From Bacteroidota bacterium (GTDB lineage: Bacteria > Bacteroidota > Bacteroidia > Bacteroidales > F082), in NCBI GenBank assembly GCA_020444415.1, contig JAHLLA010000008.1:1-64000 (forward strand): 64,000 nucleotides of DNA. Direction: 5' to 3'. A program made the position numbers and the translations under genes. Below the pieces are notes generated by a model that saw only the letters and a list, made by a program, of their open reading frames with translations, was not told the DNA's origin and did no database searches. Of this stretch, positions 20,901-31,544 are shown piece by piece (position 1 is the stretch's first letter; the number at the start of each line of letters is the position of its first letter).

Positions 20901-22266
20901 CTAATTTGGGTTGGAAAGCCTGGATACCCAATCTGTGCAGGGTGGGAGCACGGTTCAGCAATACAGGGTGTCCTTTCAGGATGTTTTCCAAAATATCCCA
21001 TACAACTGAGTCTTTTCTTTCAACTATTTTTTTGGCTGACTTAACCGTTTTAACAATACCACGTTCAAGTAGTTTCCTGATGATGAACGGCTTGAATAAT
21101 TCAGCCGCCATATCTTTGGGCAAACCACATTCGTTTAATTGCAAATCAGGTCCTACAACAATTACTGAACGGCCTGAATAATCGACACGTTTACCTAGTA
21201 AGTTCTGACGGAACCTTCCTTGTTTTCCTTTCAAACTGTCACTAAGTGATTTGAGTGGTCTGTTTGAATCGGTTTTTACGGCGCTTGATTTTCTGGAATT
21301 GTCAAGTAATGAATCCACCGCTTCCTGGAGCATACGTTTTTCATTACGCATGATCACATCAGGAGCTTTAATTTCGATCAGTCTCTTTAAACGGTTGTTT
21401 CTGATTATAACTCTGCGGTACAGGTCATTTAAGTCAGAAGTTGCAAAACGGCCGCCATCCAACGGTACAAGTGGTCTAAGTTCTGGCGGAATCACCGGAA
21501 CAATTTTTACCACCATCCATTCAGGGCGGTTATCAGCCCTTTTTCTTGCATCGCGGAATGCTTCAAATACCTGCAACCTTTTCAAAGCTTCAGCTTTACG
21601 TTGCTGGGAAGTTTCAGTATTCGCTTTGTGACGTAATTCGAATGAAATCTGATCCAGGTCTAATCGTGATAACAGAACCTGTATCGCTTCGGCACCCATT
21701 TTAGCAATGAATTTATCTGGATCACTATCATCCAGGTATTGATTTTCAGGAGGAAGTGTTTCCAATACATCGAAGTATTCTTCTTCAGTAAGAAAATCCA
21801 TGTAATTAAGCCCATCGGCGGCTTTAACACCGGGGTTAATCACTACATATCTTTCATAATAGATGATCGTCTCAAGTTTTTTGGTTTGAAGGCCGAGCAT
21901 AGCACCTACCTTATTTGGCAGCGAACGGAAGTACCAGATATGAACGACCGGCACAACCAGTTCGATATGTCCCATTCTTTCACGACGGACTTTCTTTTCA
22001 GTAACTTCTACTCCACAACGGTCGCAAACGATGCCTTTGTATCTTATTCTTTTGTATTTACCACAATGACATTCGTAATCCTTAATAGGCCCGAAGATCC
22101 TTTCACAAAACAATCCATCTCGCTCCGGTTTGTAGGTACGATAGTTAATGGTTTCAGGCTTTAGCACTTCACCATGCGACCGGTCAAGAATGGACTCGGG
22201 CGAGGCAAGGCTAATGGTAATTTTATTAAAAGTGTTCGGTATTTTGCTGTCTTTTCTGAAAGCCAT
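17941..22266 (-). CDS. rpoC: DNA-directed RNA polymerase beta' subunit
   Basis: 1441 residues, typical of Bacteroidota beta'. The N-terminal zinc site is [20 protein letters not shown]. The catalytic Mg-binding motif is [12 protein letters not shown]. The second zinc site is [17 protein letters not shown]. The trigger-loop region around [16 protein letters not shown] is intact. The gene lies 35 bp after rpoB in the usual rpoBC order. The C-terminus is acidic ([19 protein letters not shown]), as in relatives. Confidence 0.99.
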   Translation of the reverse strand: MAFRKDSKIPNTFNKITISLASPESILDRSHGEVLKPETINYRTYKPERDGLFCERIFGPIKDYECHCGKYKRIRYKGIVCDRCGVEVTEKKVRRERMGHIELVVPVVHIWYFRSLPNKVGAMLGLQTKKLETIIYYERYVVINPGVKAADGLNYMDFLTEEEYFDVLETLPPENQYLDDSDPDKFIAKMGAEAIQVLLSRLDLDQISFELRHKANTETSQQRKAEALKRLQVFEAFRDARKRADNRPEWMVVKIVPVIPPELRPLVPLDGGRFATSDLNDLYRRVIIRNNRLKRLIEIKAPDVIMRNEKRMLQEAVDSLLDNSRKSSAVKTDSNRPLKSLSDSLKGKQGRFRQNLLGKRVDYSGRSVIVVGPDLQLNECGLPKDMAAELFKPFIIRKLLERGIVKTVKSAKKIVERKDSVVWDILENILKGHPVLLNRAPTLHRLGIQAFQPKLVEGKAIHLHPLVCTAFNADFDGDQMAVHVPLGNAAVLEAQILMLASHNILNPANGAPITVPSQDMVLGLYYITKARKNTPESPVKGEGMHFYSAEEVIIAYNEKSVDLHAIINVKVNVKEGDKIVIRMIETTVGRVIFNEFVPKEYGYINQLLTKKALRDIIGEILKVTGTATTAKFLDDIKNLGFNMAFKGGLSFNLGNVLVPEIKTKLIEDANEEVEQVLSNYNMGFITNNERYNQIIDIWTHTNSHLTNTLMQELSKNDQGFNPVYMMLDSGARGSKEQIRQLSGMRGLMAKPQKSGATGGEIIENPILSNFKEGLTVLEYFISTHGARKGLADTALKTADAGYLTRRLVDVAQDVVINIEDCGTLRGLTNTALKKGEDVVETLYDRILGRVALHDVYHPLTNDLIIEAGEEINEEAAALIEESPIESVEIRSVLTCESKRGVCAKCYGRNLASGRMVQKGEAVGVIAAQSIGEPGTQLTLRTFHQGGTASNIATVSKTEAKFDGILDIEELRTVDFKNAEGKKYEVVIGRSAEMKIVDEKTGVVLASGNIPYAANLFIKNGSKVKKGDVIADWDQYNAVILSEVAGSIAFENIVENQTYRVESDEQTGYFEKVIIDSRLKTKNPIIKILSKDGDVIKSYDLPVGAHILVDEGANIKAGNVLVKIPRAFGKSGDITGGLPRVTELFEAREPSDPAVVSEIDGVVSFGKKLKRGNREVIITSKTGEEKKYLISTSKQILAQENDFVKAGTSLSDGLMTPSDILAIKGPMKVQEYIVNEIQEVYRLQGVKINDKHFETIVRQMMRKVQVADSGDTRFLEGELVNKIDFQEVNDEIFGKKVVIEPGDSDVFKRGQIVSARKLRDENSSLKRRDKVLTEARDAQPATARQVLQGITRASLQTNSWISAASFQETTKVLTLASIQAKSDDLLGLKENVIVGHKIPAGTGLREYEDIIVGSKEEYNAVMGVEEDDTEFVEVEDSKKTDD

Positions 22267-22301
22267 ATAGTTTAAATTATTTAATTCTATTAAACGAAGT
22301 A

Positions 22302-25300
22302 TTAGTCAAAACTGAGTTCCAGGCCTAAACCTCTTAACTCATGAACAAGCACATTGAATGATTCAGGAACATTAGGCACAGGCATAACTTCACCTTTAAC
22401 AATGGTTTCGTAGGCCTTGGCTCTTCCTGTTACATCATCCGATTTTACGGTTAGTATTTCCTGAAGAATGTTAGCTGCACCAAATGCTTCCAGGGCCCAA
22501 ACCTCCATCTCACCAAATCTTTGACCACCAAACTGCGCTTTACCACCAAGTGGTTGTTGCGTAATAAGTGAATATGGTCCAATAGAACGGGCATGCATTT
22601 TATCATCCACCATATGGTGCAGTTTCAGCATGTAAATATAGCCGACTGATGCAGGTTGATCGAATCTCTCACCGGTTCCACCATCATATAAATAAGTACT
22701 TCCGTTTTCAGGTAATTTGGCCTCCTTTAGGTAATCGTTTATCTGATTAACAGAAGCGCCATCAAAAATAGGTGTGGCAAACTGCAAGTTGAGACGTTTA
22801 CCGGCCCAACCCAATACAGTTTCATATATCTGTCCCAGGTTCATACGCGATGGTACACCCAACGGATTCAGAACAATGTCAACAGGTGTTCCGTCTTCGA
22901 GGAAAGGCATATCTTCTTCACGAACAATCCGTGCAACAATACCTTTGTTACCATGACGACCAGCCATTTTATCACCTACTTTCAGTTTACGTTTCTTGGC
23001 TATATATACTTTAGCCATCTGAACGATACCACTAGGTAAATCATCACCTACGGATGCTACAAACTGCTTTCGGTTGAAAACACCCAGCAACTCTTTATAC
23101 TTGATGTTATAGTTGTTAATAAGCGTTTTGATCAATTCATTCTTTTCTTTATCAGTAGTCCACTTATCAGGATTTACATTGATATAATCCAGACTGTTCA
23201 GAATTTTCTGCGTGAATTTGGTTTTGGTAGGAACAACGCGTTCTCCGTAGTTGTTATAAACACCCTGTGAAGTACGATTTCCCACTAAAACGATCAGTTT
23301 TTCAACCAATCTGGATTTCAATTCATCAAAGTAAGTACTGTATTCTGTTTCAAGTGCTGCCAGAATATCTTTCTCTTTCACTTTGGATTTCTTGTCCTTG
23401 ATAGCTCTTGAGAAAAGATTTTTCGAAATAACCACACCCTTCATAGAAGGTGGTGCTTTTAACGAAGCATTTTTAACATCACCTGCCTTATCTCCAAAGA
23501 TCGCCCTGAGCAATTTTTCTTCTGGTGTCGGATCACTTTCACCTTTAGGTGTAATTTTTCCGATCAGAATATCGCCTTCTGATACTTCAGCTCCAATCCG
23601 GATCAAGCCGTTTTCATCCAAATCCTTGGTTGCTTCAGCGCTAACGTTTGGAATATCATTGGTGAGTTCCTCAATACCTCTTTTTGTATCTCTCACTTCC
23701 AATGTGAATTCTTCGATATGTACTGAAGTAAATAGGTCTTCTTTTACGATTCTTTCTGAAATTACAATAGCATCCTCAAAGTTATAACCTTTCCAGGGCA
23801 TGAAAGCCACCATCAGGTTTCTTCCAAGTGCCAGTTCGCCATTTTTGGTTGCATATCCTTCGCAAAGTACCTGTCCCTTGGTAACTTTATCACCTTTTTG
23901 AACGATCGGACGCAGGTTGATAGATGTATTCTGGTTGGTTCTTTTAAATTTTGTCAGATAATAATCTTTCACATCATTCTCAAAACTTACCAGTGTTTCT
24001 ATCTCGTTCCTGTTGTACCTGATGGTGATTTTGTTGGCGTCAACATATTCAACAACGCCTTCGCCTTCGGCAGAAAGCAGTACCCTTGAGTCGATCGCCA
24101 CATTGGATTCAATGCCTGTTCCAACAATCGGAGCTTCGGCATTCAGCAAAGGAACTGCCTGGCGCATCATGTTTGAACCCATCAACGCACGGTTGGCATC
24201 ATCATGTTCCAGGAATGGAATTAATGAAGCCGCGATGGATGCAATCTGATTGGGCGCAATGTCAATTAATGCCACTTCTTCACGAGGTGTTATCGGGTAA
24301 TCCGCCTGGTAACGAACCTTCACTTTTTCATTTACAAACTGGCCTTTGTCATCAACAACTGTATTGGCCTGAGCAATAATTTTATCTTCTTCCTCTTCTG
24401 CACTCAGGAAAATCGGATCAACTTTATAATTGATCTTACCTTGCTCAACAGCCCTGTATGGTGTTTCGATAAATCCAAGTTTATCAATCTTCGCATATAC
24501 ACAAAGTGATGATATCAGTCCAATATTCGGTCCTTCAGGTGTCTCAATGGTACATAACCTGCCATAGTGGGTATAGTGAACGTCACGTACCTCAAATCCG
24601 GCTCTTTCTCTTGAAAGTCCACCAGGCCCCAAAGCTGAAATACGCCTTTTATGCGTTAATTCGGCCAGCGGGTTGGTTTGATCCATGAATTGAGATAGCT
24701 GGTTGGTGCCAAAGAATGAGTTAATAACAGACGATAATGTCTTAGCATTAATAAGGTCCATGGGTGTGAATACTTCATTATCCCTCACATTCATTCTCTC
24801 ACGGATGGTACGTGCCATACGTGCAAGGCCTACACCGAATTGGTTATACAATTGTTCTCCAACCGTACGAACCCTCCTGTTACTCAAGTGGTCAATATCA
24901 TCAACGATGGTCTTGTTATTTACAAGTTTGATCAGGTGATGAATAATGAGAATAATATCTTCTTTGGTTAATACCCTTACATCCGAAGATGTATCCAGAT
25001 TTAATTTCTTATTGATCCGGTATCTTCCTACTTCGCCGAGGTCATATCTTTTATCTGAAAAGAAAAGCTTCTCAAAAATACCCCTGGCAGTTTCCTCGTC
25101 CGGAGGAAGTGCATTTCTTAGCTGGAAATAGATGTATTCAACAGCTTCTTTTTCAGAGTTGGTTGTATCTTTCTGCAGCGTATTAAAGATAATGGAGTAA
25201 TCAGCCAGGTTCGGATCATCTTTATGAAGCAATACGGTTTTTACACCGGCATCAATAATCTGATCGATATGCTCTTTTTCAAGAACAGTTTCTCTTTCGA

Positions 25301-26108
25301 TAATAACGTCATTACGTTCGATGGTTACAACTTCACCTGTATCTTCATCTACAAAATCTTCAAACCACGAGCGAACTACCCTTGCAGCAAGTTTACGTCC
25401 CAGTACTCTTTTCAGGCTGGCTTTGTTTACTTTAACTTCTTCGGCCAGGTTGAATATTTCTAAAATATCTTTATCACTTTCGTAGCCGATGGCACGTAAG
25501 AGTGTGGTAACAGGCATTTTCTTTTTCCTGTCGATATAAGCGTACATAACGTTATTTATATCCGTTGAAAATTCCATCCAGGAACCTTTAAACGGAATAA
25601 TTCTCGCTGAATACAATTGTGTACCATTGGCATGCCTGTGATGTCCGAAAAATACACCTGGGGACCTGTGTAACTGTGATACCACAACACGCTCGGCACC
25701 ATTCACAACGAAGGTACCTCTGGGTGTCATGTAAGGAATCATTCCCAGGTACACGTCCTGCACGATGGTTTCAAAATCTTCGTGGTCTGGGTCGGTACAA
25801 TAAAGTTTTAATTTAGCTTTAAGAGGTACACTGTATGTTAATCCACGCTCAAGGGTTTCTTCGATTGAGTAGCGGGGTGGATCAACGAAGTAATCCAAAA
25901 ATTCGAGAACAAAATTATTTCTCGCATCCGTGATTGGAAAATTTTCAGCAAATACCCTGAAAAGTCCTTCATTTTTTCTGTTTTCAGGGTTTGTTTCGAG
26001 TTGAAAGAAGTCCTGAAATGATTTGAGTTGGATATCCAAAAAATCTGGATAAGGTAACTGATTTTTTGTTGATGCGAAACTGATTCTTTCGGTTTTAATT
26101 TCAGCCAA
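22302..26108 (-). CDS. rpoB: DNA-directed RNA polymerase beta subunit
   Basis: 1268 residues. The rifampicin-binding region reads [20 protein letters not shown] followed by [14 protein letters not shown]. Its key residues match the E. coli wild type, so no resistance substitution is seen there. [24 protein letters not shown] and the C-terminal [15 protein letters not shown] block that contacts beta' are present. It follows rplL after a 140-bp gap that contains a strong hairpin, a likely point for adjusting the polymerase to ribosomal-protein ratio. Confidence 0.99.
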   Translation of the reverse strand: MAEIKTERISFASTKNQLPYPDFLDIQLKSFQDFFQLETNPENRKNEGLFRVFAENFPITDARNNFVLEFLDYFVDPPRYSIEETLERGLTYSVPLKAKLKLYCTDPDHEDFETIVQDVYLGMIPYMTPRGTFVVNGAERVVVSQLHRSPGVFFGHHRHANGTQLYSARIIPFKGSWMEFSTDINNVMYAYIDRKKKMPVTTLLRAIGYESDKDILEIFNLAEEVKVNKASLKRVLGRKLAARVVRSWFEDFVDEDTGEVVTIERNDVIIERETVLEKEHIDQIIDAGVKTVLLHKDDPNLADYSIIFNTLQKDTTNSEKEAVEYIYFQLRNALPPDEETARGIFEKLFFSDKRYDLGEVGRYRINKKLNLDTSSDVRVLTKEDIILIIHHLIKLVNNKTIVDDIDHLSNRRVRTVGEQLYNQFGVGLARMARTIRERMNVRDNEVFTPMDLINAKTLSSVINSFFGTNQLSQFMDQTNPLAELTHKRRISALGPGGLSRERAGFEVRDVHYTHYGRLCTIETPEGPNIGLISSLCVYAKIDKLGFIETPYRAVEQGKINYKVDPIFLSAEEEEDKIIAQANTVVDDKGQFVNEKVKVRYQADYPITPREEVALIDIAPNQIASIAASLIPFLEHDDANRALMGSNMMRQAVPLLNAEAPIVGTGIESNVAIDSRVLLSAEGEGVVEYVDANKITIRYNRNEIETLVSFENDVKDYYLTKFKRTNQNTSINLRPIVQKGDKVTKGQVLCEGYATKNGELALGRNLMVAFMPWKGYNFEDAIVISERIVKEDLFTSVHIEEFTLEVRDTKRGIEELTNDIPNVSAEATKDLDENGLIRIGAEVSEGDILIGKITPKGESDPTPEEKLLRAIFGDKAGDVKNASLKAPPSMKGVVISKNLFSRAIKDKKSKVKEKDILAALETEYSTYFDELKSRLVEKLIVLVGNRTSQGVYNNYGERVVPTKTKFTQKILNSLDYINVNPDKWTTDKEKNELIKTLINNYNIKYKELLGVFNRKQFVASVGDDLPSGIVQMAKVYIAKKRKLKVGDKMAGRHGNKGIVARIVREEDMPFLEDGTPVDIVLNPLGVPSRMNLGQIYETVLGWAGKRLNLQFATPIFDGASVNQINDYLKEAKLPENGSTYLYDGGTGERFDQPASVGYIYMLKLHHMVDDKMHARSIGPYSLITQQPLGGKAQFGGQRFGEMEVWALEAFGAANILQEILTVKSDDVTGRAKAYETIVKGEVMPVPNVPESFNVLVHELRGLGLELSFD

Positions 26109-26188
26109 GGCGAATAGTTTTAAAGTTTAAAATATTCTGGTTTTAATATCCAGAAAAATAGAAAGAATAATGTATAAGAACATATAGG

Positions 26189-26230
26189 TGCAACCCCTAC
26201 TCCATATTTTAGTTAGGAATAGAGGTTGCA
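26189..26230 (-). promoter_or_regulatory. Hairpin in the rplL-rpoB gap (attenuator or processing site)
   Basis: TGCAACCCCTACTCC (26189-26203) faces GGAATAGAGGTTGCA (26216-26230), a 15-bp stem with two mismatched pairs and a 12-nt loop. No U-run follows, so it is not a plain intrinsic terminator. Partial termination or RNase III processing at the L12/beta junction is known in E. coli; the same role here is inferred. Confidence 0.55.
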
Positions 26231-26248
26231 ACTTTAGGTTGTAAAAAA

Positions 26249-26626
26249 TTATTTTACCTCCACTTCAGCGCCAGCTTCTTTAAGCTGTGCTTCTAATGCA
26301 TCGGCTTCGTCTTTTGAAACGCCTTCTTTTATAGCTTTTGGAGCAGAATCAACTAGTTCTTTTGCTTCTTTAAGTCCTAAACTGGTTAATTCTTTCACCA
26401 GCTTAACAACTGCTAATTTTGACTGACCTGCTGCTGTAAGAATTACATCAAATGATGATTGTTCTTCAGGAGCATCGCCACCAGCGGCGGCACCAGGTGC
26501 AGCAACTGCAACAGCTGCGGCAGCCGGTTCAATACCATATTCTTCTTTTAAGATGTCAGCAAGTTCGTTAACTTCCTTTACAGTTAAGTTAACTAATTGT
26601 TCTGCAAATGCTTTTAAATCTGCCAT
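26249..26626 (-). CDS. rplL: 50S ribosomal protein L7/L12
   Basis: 125 residues. The N-terminal dimerisation part ([24 protein letters not shown]), the Ala/Gly-rich hinge ([18 protein letters not shown]) and the C-terminal factor-binding domain ([20 protein letters not shown]) are all clear. It forms the flexible ribosomal stalk that recruits EF-Tu and EF-G. It follows rplJ in the usual order, with rpoB next. Confidence 0.98.
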   Translation of the reverse strand: MADLKAFAEQLVNLTVKEVNELADILKEEYGIEPAAAAVAVAAPGAAAGGDAPEEQSSFDVILTAAGQSKLAVVKLVKELTSLGLKEAKELVDSAPKAIKEGVSKDEADALEAQLKEAGAEVEVK

Positions 26627-26682
26627 TTTAATATCGTTTTTTATAGTTTGTAATGATTCTGATTTTTTAAAAATTGTATACC

Positions 26683-27204
26683 TTATTCACTTCTTTGTGA
26701 TAGGGTTTCAAGAACACCAGAGAGTGTAGCGCCTCCTGATTGAAGGGCAGAAACAACATTCTTAACAGGTGATTGAAGTAATGAAATAATATCGCCAATA
26801 AGTTCATCTTTAGATTTAATAGCGACAAGAAAATCAAGTTGTTCATCACCTATATAGGTCATTTCCTCAATATAAGCAGCCTTTAAAATCGGGCGCTCAG
26901 ATTTTTTTCTAAACTCTTTGATCATTTTTGCAGGGCCGTTACCGGCTTCGGCAAACATGATAGATGTGTTTCCTTTTAATGTGCTGTATAGCTCTTCGAG
27001 ATCTCTTTCAACATTATCCATGGCTTTTTTCAAAAGGGTGTTTTTAACCACCTGCATTTTAATGTCGTATTTGAAACAAAGCCTTCTTAAATTGCTGGTA
27101 TCCTCGGCATTAAGCTCTGATATATCAGCAAGATAAAAATTATTGTTGTCGGTTAACTGCTGTGTTAAATCCTCGATGAGTATTTTTTTCTCTTCTTTTC
27201 TCAT
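26683..27204 (-). CDS. rplJ: 50S ribosomal protein L10
   Basis: 173 residues from ATG 27204 ([17 protein letters not shown]). The frame is open farther upstream to 27255, but that start would overlap rplA and add a non-conserved tail, so the internal ATG is preferred. L10 binds 23S rRNA and carries the L12 dimers through its C-terminal helix. Only 22 bp separate it from rplA, leaving no room for the long L10-binding leader known in E. coli. Confidence 0.97.
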   Translation of the reverse strand: MRKEEKKILIEDLTQQLTDNNNFYLADISELNAEDTSNLRRLCFKYDIKMQVVKNTLLKKAMDNVERDLEELYSTLKGNTSIMFAEAGNGPAKMIKEFRKKSERPILKAAYIEEMTYIGDEQLDFLVAIKSKDELIGDIISLLQSPVKNVVSALQSGGATLSGVLETLSQRSE

Positions 27205-27226
27205 AACATTTGAATCGTTTTTAACA

Positions 27227-27925
27227 TTAAGCAGTAGTAATCGATTTTTGATCAACTTGAACTCCAGGGCTCATGGTACTGGACAAAAAGATGCTTTTTA
27301 CGTAGGTACCTTTGGCTGATGCTGGTTTCATTTTAATAATAGTATGCAGCAACTCCAATGCATTGTCGATAATTTTTTGATTGTCAAAGCTGAGTTTGGC
27401 AACAGCCGAATGGATGATACCATATTTATCAACTTTAAAATCAATCTTACCGGCTTTTGCAGCTTCAACAGCTTTTCCAACCTCCATAGTAACGGTACCT
27501 GTTTTTGGGTTTGGCATTAAGCCTCTTGGTCCCAAAATACGTCCCAATGCACCAACTTTAGGCATAACGTTGGGTGTAGTAATTACTACATCAACGTCAG
27601 TCCAACCACTTTTGATCTTCTCAACGAAATCATCCAGTCCAACATGATCAGCACCTGCAGCTTTAGCTTCTTCCTCCTTATCGGGTGAGCATAACACCAA
27701 GACTCTTATGTCTTTACCTGTACCGTGAGGTAAGGTAACCGATCCGCGAACCATTTGGTTTGCTTTCCGGGGGTCTACACCCAATCTGATATTTAAATCA
27801 ACTGAAGCATCGAATTTTGTATAAGAAATATTCTTCACCAACTCAACAGCTTCTGTTAAGGAGTAAAGTTTTTCTTTTTCGAATTTGGCTACAGCTTCTT
27901 TGTGTTTTTTTGTCAATTTTGCCAT
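27227..27925 (-). CDS. rplA: 50S ribosomal protein L1
   Basis: 232 residues. It carries the conserved L1 signature around [20 protein letters not shown] and the [21 protein letters not shown] segment. L1 forms the ribosomal stalk near the E site and represses its own operon in many bacteria. It lies 30 bp after rplK and 22 bp before rplJ. Confidence 0.98.
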   Translation of the reverse strand: MAKLTKKHKEAVAKFEKEKLYSLTEAVELVKNISYTKFDASVDLNIRLGVDPRKANQMVRGSVTLPHGTGKDIRVLVLCSPDKEEEAKAAGADHVGLDDFVEKIKSGWTDVDVVITTPNVMPKVGALGRILGPRGLMPNPKTGTVTMEVGKAVEAAKAGKIDFKVDKYGIIHSAVAKLSFDNQKIIDNALELLHTIIKMKPASAKGTYVKSIFLSSTMSPGVQVDQKSITTA

Positions 27926-27955
27926 ATTCTTCTCCTAGTTAACAGATTTCGTCAA

Positions 27956-28402
27956 TTAATTGATTTCTGCGGGAAATTTACCTTTAATCTTCACGCCCAT
28001 GCTTCTTGCAGTACCGGCAACCATTCGCATAGCTGATTCAACAGTGAAAGCGTTTAAGTCTTTCATTTTTGCTTCAGCGATATCCTTTACCTGATCCCAG
28101 GTAATGGTAGCTACTTTAATTCTGTTTGATTCAGCAGAACCAGACTTCAATTTGGCAGCTTCTTTTATTTGAACAGCGACCGGAGGTGATTTGATAATGA
28201 AATCAAAGGACTTATCTTTATAAACAGTAATGATTACAGGAATAACCTTTCCGGCCTGATCCTGCGTACGTGCATTGAACTGTTTACAAAATTCCATGAT
28301 ATTCACACCTTTAGCACCTAATGCAGGTCCAACGGGTGGTGAAGGGTTTGCGGCTCCTCCCCGAATCTGTAATTTTATTAATCCACTTATTTCTTTTGCC
28401 AT
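27956..28402 (-). CDS. rplK: 50S ribosomal protein L11
   Basis: 148 residues, close to the usual 140-147. The N-terminal thiostrepton-region Pro-rich sequence ([20 protein letters not shown]) and the C-terminal rRNA-binding domain ([12 protein letters not shown]) are conserved. It sits 32 bp after nusG as the first ribosomal-protein gene of the cluster. Confidence 0.98.
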   Translation of the reverse strand: MAKEISGLIKLQIRGGAANPSPPVGPALGAKGVNIMEFCKQFNARTQDQAGKVIPVIITVYKDKSFDFIIKSPPVAVQIKEAAKLKSGSAESNRIKVATITWDQVKDIAEAKMKDLNAFTVESAMRMVAGTARSMGVKIKGKFPAEIN

Positions 28403-28434
28403 TTTAAACCTAATGTTTAAAATTTACGTTTTAA

Positions 28435-28980
28435 CTACTCCTTTTCAACCTGCATAAAATTGAGTTCAAGAGGGGTCTTTCTTCCAAATATTTTTACCAT
28501 TACCTTCAGCTTTTTCTTCTCCTCGTTGATTTCTTCAATGATACCGCTAAAACTGTTGAATGGTCCATCGATAACAGTGACAGTTTCTCCAACAATGTAG
28601 GGAACATTGACTTCTTCTCCTTGCTCGGCCAGTTCGTCAACTTTTCCTAAGATACGTTTGACTTCTGACTCCCTGATAGGTTCCGGCTCTCCTTTTGTAC
28701 CCAAAAATCCCATTACATTAGGAATATTCTTAATAATGTGTGGAATTTCTCCTGATAAATCAGCTTCAATTAATACGTAACCGGGAAAATAATTTCTTTC
28801 TTTACTTATTTTCTTCCCTTTGCGAATTTGGTATACCTTCTCAGTAGGAATAAGGACTTGTGAAATAAAGTCTTGAATTTGTAAGCGTTTAATCTCACTT
28901 TCAAGATATTCCTTTACCTTCTTCTCTTTACCACTTATCGCACGTACTACGTACCACTTTTTAGCTGATTGCTCGCTCAT
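28435..28980 (-). CDS. nusG: Transcription termination/antitermination factor NusG
   Basis: 181 residues. The N-terminal NGN domain begins [20 protein letters not shown] and includes the [10 protein letters not shown] strand. The C-terminal KOW domain follows [33 protein letters not shown]. NusG binds RNA polymerase and links it to the ribosome or Rho. It follows secE after 82 bp, the conserved secE-nusG arrangement. Confidence 0.98.
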   Translation of the reverse strand: MSEQSAKKWYVVRAISGKEKKVKEYLESEIKRLQIQDFISQVLIPTEKVYQIRKGKKISKERNYFPGYVLIEADLSGEIPHIIKNIPNVMGFLGTKGEPEPIRESEVKRILGKVDELAEQGEEVNVPYIVGETVTVIDGPFNSFSGIIEEINEEKKKLKVMVKIFGRKTPLELNFMQVEKE

Positions 28981-29062
28981 TTTCGTGCCTGGTGATTGTG
29001 ATTAGTTAAAACAGATTTATTTAAATATATAATTGATTCGAATAGTACTTCTTCCTGATCGA

Positions 29063-29260
29063 TTAAAACAATGTGTAAAATCTTTCAAGAATTGATTGAA
29101 ATGAAATATCCATCAGATAAACGACAATTGCGATTATAAGGGAAGCGACGGATACGACAATTGCACTATTCTGCAGCTCACTCCAAGTTGGCCAGGATAC
29201 TTTATGCATCCATTCATCGTAACTTTCTTTAAAATAATTGAGAATACTGAATTTTGCCAT
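29063..29260 (-). CDS. secE: Preprotein translocase subunit SecE
   Basis: 65 residues from ATG 29260 (MAKFSILNYFKESYDEWMHK). The longer frame to 29311 would run into tRNA-Trp and is rejected. The conserved amphipathic helix VSWPTWSEL precedes a single transmembrane helix (SAIVVSVASLIIAIVVYLMD). This is the short single-helix form of SecE typical outside Enterobacteria. Confidence 0.96.
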   Translation of the reverse strand: MAKFSILNYFKESYDEWMHKVSWPTWSELQNSAIVVSVASLIIAIVVYLMDISFQSILERFYTLF

Positions 29261-29280
29261 TTTAGCTTTATTTTTTTTTG

Positions 29281-29353
29281 CACGGGTGGTAGGAATCGAA
29301 CCCACAACCAATGGTTTTGGAGACCACTACTCTACCAATTGAGCTACACCCGT
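29281..29353 (-). tRNA. tRNA-Trp (anticodon CCA)
   Basis: A 73-nt cloverleaf: acceptor ACGGGTG/CACCCGT with discriminator G, D-arm GCTCAATTGGTAGAGT, anticodon loop CTCCAAA and T-arm with GTTCGATTC. The 3' CCA is not encoded. It lies between tuf and secE, as in other Bacteroidota. Confidence 0.97.
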
Positions 29354-29365
29354 TTTTAAGAAGCC

Positions 29366-29397
29366 AAAGGTATTCTGGTTAATTCCAGAATACCTTT
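29366..29397 (-). promoter_or_regulatory. Perfect hairpin between tuf and tRNA-Trp
   Basis: AAAGGTATTCTGG (29366-29378) and CCAGAATACCTTT (29385-29397) form a perfect 13-bp stem with a 6-nt loop. It lies 22 nt after the tuf stop. Only a very short U stretch follows, so it may act as a partial terminator, an mRNA 3'-end stabiliser or a processing site that frees tRNA-Trp. Confidence 0.6.
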
Positions 29398-29418
29398 CAA
29401 CTTCCAATTTATTTTATA

Positions 29419-30606
29419 CTAGTCGTCGATCTCAGTTACCTGACCAGCACCAACGGTACGTCCACCTTCGCGGATAGCGAAACGTAATCCTTTGTCCATG
29501 GCAATCTTCTCTATCAATTCAACGTTGATGGTTAAGTTATCACCAGGCATTACCATTTCTACTCCGTCAGGAAGCATGATCTCACCAGTTACGTCGGTTG
29601 TTCTGAAATAGAACTGTGGACGATATTTGTTATGGAATGGCGTGTGACGACCACCCTCTTCTTTTTTCAAGATATACACCTCAGCTTTGAATTTTTTGTG
29701 AGGAGTTACACTACCAGGAGCGGCAATAACCATACCCCTTGTAATTTCGTCTTTGTCAATACCTCTTAATAAGAGACCTGCGTTATCACCAGCTTCTCCC
29801 TGGTCGAGAATCTTACGAAACATCTCAACTCCTGTAACAACTGATTTCAATTTCTCGGCACCCATACCAATAAGGTCAACTGGGTCTCCGGTGTGAATAA
29901 CGCCAGTTTCAATTCTACCGGTTGCAACAGTACCGCGACCAGTAATTGAGAATACGTCCTCAACAGGCATCAAGAATGGTTTGTCTTGATCACGCTCAGG
30001 AAGTGGAATCCATGTATCACAAGCTTCCATCAGCTCGTAAATTCTTTCAATCCATTTTTCTTCTTTGTTGAGTGCGCCAAGTGCTGAACCCTGAATGATA
30101 GGTGTATTATCACCATCAAATTTGTAGAATGTTAAAAGATCACGGATTTCCATATCAACGAGCTCAAGAAGCTCTTCGTCATCTACCATATCCACTTTGT
30201 TCATGAAAACAACAATCCTAGGTACACCTACCTGACGAGCAAGCAGGATGTGCTCACGAGTTTGAGGCATAGGACCATCAGTAGCAGCAACTACAAGAAT
30301 AGCACCATCCATCTGTGCAGCACCAGTAACCATGTTCTTTACGTAGTCAGCGTGACCTGGACAGTCAACGTGCGCGTAGTGACGGTTTTCTGTTGCATAT
30401 TCAACGTGAGCGGTATTAATAGTAATACCTCTTTCTTTTTCTTCAGGAGCGTTGTCAATGGAATCAAACGATGCGTATGTTGCCAAACCTTTATCTTGTA
30501 AGTTAATTGTGATGGCAGCAGTCAACGTAGTTTTACCATGGTCAACGTGTCCAATAGTTCCAATGTTTACGTGTGGTTTGGAACGTTCGAATTTTTCTTT
30601 AGCCAT
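29419..30606 (-). CDS. tuf: Elongation factor Tu
   Basis: 395 residues. The G1 loop is GHVDHGKTT, the switch region includes [15 protein letters not shown]3 is DCPGHADYV and G4 is NKVDMVD. Domains 2 and 3 are complete, ending in [15 protein letters not shown]. It brings aminoacyl-tRNA to the ribosome. It lies downstream of four tRNA genes in the same direction, so tRNAs and tuf probably share a transcript. Confidence 0.99.
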   Translation of the reverse strand: MAKEKFERSKPHVNIGTIGHVDHGKTTLTAAITINLQDKGLATYASFDSIDNAPEEKERGITINTAHVEYATENRHYAHVDCPGHADYVKNMVTGAAQMDGAILVVAATDGPMPQTREHILLARQVGVPRIVVFMNKVDMVDDEELLELVDMEIRDLLTFYKFDGDNTPIIQGSALGALNKEEKWIERIYELMEACDTWIPLPERDQDKPFLMPVEDVFSITGRGTVATGRIETGVIHTGDPVDLIGMGAEKLKSVVTGVEMFRKILDQGEAGDNAGLLLRGIDKDEITRGMVIAAPGSVTPHKKFKAEVYILKKEEGGRHTPFHNKYRPQFYFRTTDVTGEIMLPDGVEMVMPGDNLTINVELIEKIAMDKGLRFAIREGGRTVGAGQVTEIDD

Positions 30607-30670
30607 ATAAAAACGTGTTAATAGATTAAGTTATTCAATTAAATTCTTATTTCTTTCTTCTTACTTAATG

Positions 30671-30742
30671 AGCCGAGGACGAGAATTGAACTCGTGACCC
30701 CTTCCTTACCAAGGAAGTGCTCTACCCCTGAGCTACCCCGGC
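30671..30742 (-). tRNA. tRNA-Thr (anticodon GGT)
   Basis: A 72-nt cloverleaf: acceptor GCCGGGG/CCTCGGC, D-arm GCTCAGGGGTAGAGC, anticodon stem CTTCC/GGAAG around loop TTGGTAA, T-loop TTCAATT. The 3' CCA is not encoded. It is the last of four tRNAs ahead of tuf. Confidence 0.96.
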
Positions 30743-30747
30743 AAAAA

Positions 30748-30823
30748 TGGAGCGGGAGACGGGACTCGAACCCGCCACCTACAGCTTGGAAGGCTGTCGC
30801 TCTACCGGATGAGCTACTCCCGC
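30748..30823 (-). tRNA. tRNA-Gly (anticodon TCC)
   Basis: Acceptor GCGGGAG/CTCCCGC, D-arm GCTCATCCGGTAGAGC, anticodon stem ACAGC/GCTGT around loop CTTCCAA, T-loop TTCGAGT. It is the only tRNA in this cluster with a genome-encoded CCA end (30748-30750). The mature body is 30751-30823. Confidence 0.96.
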
Positions 30824-30893
30824 AAACAAAAGTGTGAATTAAGCTCCCGGCTGTTGCCAAAAAACCGAACTCACACTTAAGCTCACACTCAAG

Positions 30894-30975
30894 TGGGGAG
30901 AGGAGGATTCGAACCTCCGAAGGCTGAGCCAACAGATTTACAGTCTGCCCCGTTTGACCGCTTCGGTATCTCCCC
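30894..30975 (-). tRNA. tRNA-Tyr (anticodon GTA)
   Basis: An 82-nt class II tRNA with a long variable arm (TTGGCTCAGCCTTC region). Acceptor GGGGAGA/TCTCCCC, anticodon loop CTGTAAA with GTA, T-loop TTCGAAT, discriminator A. The 3' CCA is not encoded. Confidence 0.96.
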
Positions 30976-31000
30976 AAATTTTCACCATTTTAAAGAACTG

Positions 31001-31073
31001 AGCCAACAGAGGGACTCGAACCCCCGACCGGCTGATTACAAATCAGCTGCTCTACCAGCTGAGCTATGTTGGC
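31001..31073 (-). tRNA. tRNA-Thr (anticodon TGT)
   Basis: A 73-nt cloverleaf: acceptor GCCAACA/TGTTGGC, D-arm GCTCAGCTGGTAGAGC, anticodon stem CTGAT/ATCAG around loop TTGTA with TGT, T-loop TTCGAGT. It is the first tRNA of the Thr-Tyr-Gly-Thr-tuf transcript. Confidence 0.96.
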
Positions 31074-31105
31074 GATCAACCAGTTATTTTTACTTTTTTT
31101 AAAAG

Positions 31106-31137
31106 CAAAAAGCTTATTAGCAATACTTTTAGAACAA
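31106..31137 (-). promoter_or_regulatory. Putative promoter of the tRNA-tuf transcript
   Basis: On the minus strand a TTG (31135-31137) is followed after 18 nt by TAAGCTTTTTG (31106-31116), a loose form of the Bacteroidota TAnnTTTG element. It lies in the gap between the hpf terminator and the first tRNA-Thr, where a promoter is needed. The match is imperfect. Confidence 0.35.
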
Positions 31138-31147
31138 TTTGCTGCAT

Positions 31148-31179
31148 AAAAAAGCAGACCTCTACTCAAAAAGGTCTGC
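31148..31179 (-). terminator. Rho-independent terminator after hpf
   Basis: GCAGACC (31154-31160) and GGTCTGC (31173-31179) form a 7-bp stem. On the minus strand it is followed by six U (A-run 31148-31153). It separates the xerC-hpf transcript from the tRNA-tuf transcript. Confidence 0.8.
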
Positions 31180-31233
31180 AAAAATATATACTTTAGTTTA
31201 TATTACCAAAGAAAATGCCAAAAAACTCAATAT

Positions 31234-31530
31234 TTATTTACGCTTTTTCTCTTTATATTTTTCAAGTTGTTTCTTTAATGCACTGATAGCGGTGTCTGTC
31301 GCTTCTTCGAAGGTTTTACTTTGTTTTTTTGCATACAGATCATAACCTTTAATAAGTAAGCGGATCTCTGCAATTTTGTTATCGCGGGAATCAGAATTAT
31401 CAACTTTCAGGGTTACCTCGGAGCCCATGACTCCTTCAAACATACCCGAAAGTTTACTAACTTTTTTTTCAATAAAGTTTTCAAGTTTTTTATCGGTCTT
31501 GAAATGTACCGAATTGATGTTAACTTCCAT
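31234..31530 (-). CDS. hpf: Ribosome hibernation-promoting factor, short form (HPF/RaiA)
   Basis: 98 residues, the length of the short HPF type. It shows the family pattern VNINSVHFKTDKKLENFIEKKVSKLSGMF, then the basic C-terminal helix YAKKQSKTFEEATDTAISALKKQL. It binds the 30S decoding region and inactivates ribosomes in stationary phase. It lies 14 bp after xerC in the conserved xerC-hpf pair. Confidence 0.95.
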   Translation of the reverse strand: MEVNINSVHFKTDKKLENFIEKKVSKLSGMFEGVMGSEVTLKVDNSDSRDNKIAEIRLLIKGYDLYAKKQSKTFEEATDTAISALKKQLEKYKEKKRK

Positions 31531-31544
31531 GCTTACCTCCTCTT

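Noticed and set aside
24600-24760. Rifampicin-resistance substitution in rpoB
   Set aside because: The resistance-determining region matches the sensitive form at the usual key positions ([22 protein letters not shown]).
18218-25816. Many plus-strand open frames of 60-140 codons inside rpoB and rpoC
   Set aside because: They are antisense shadows of highly conserved genes, without signal peptides, conserved motifs or promoters.
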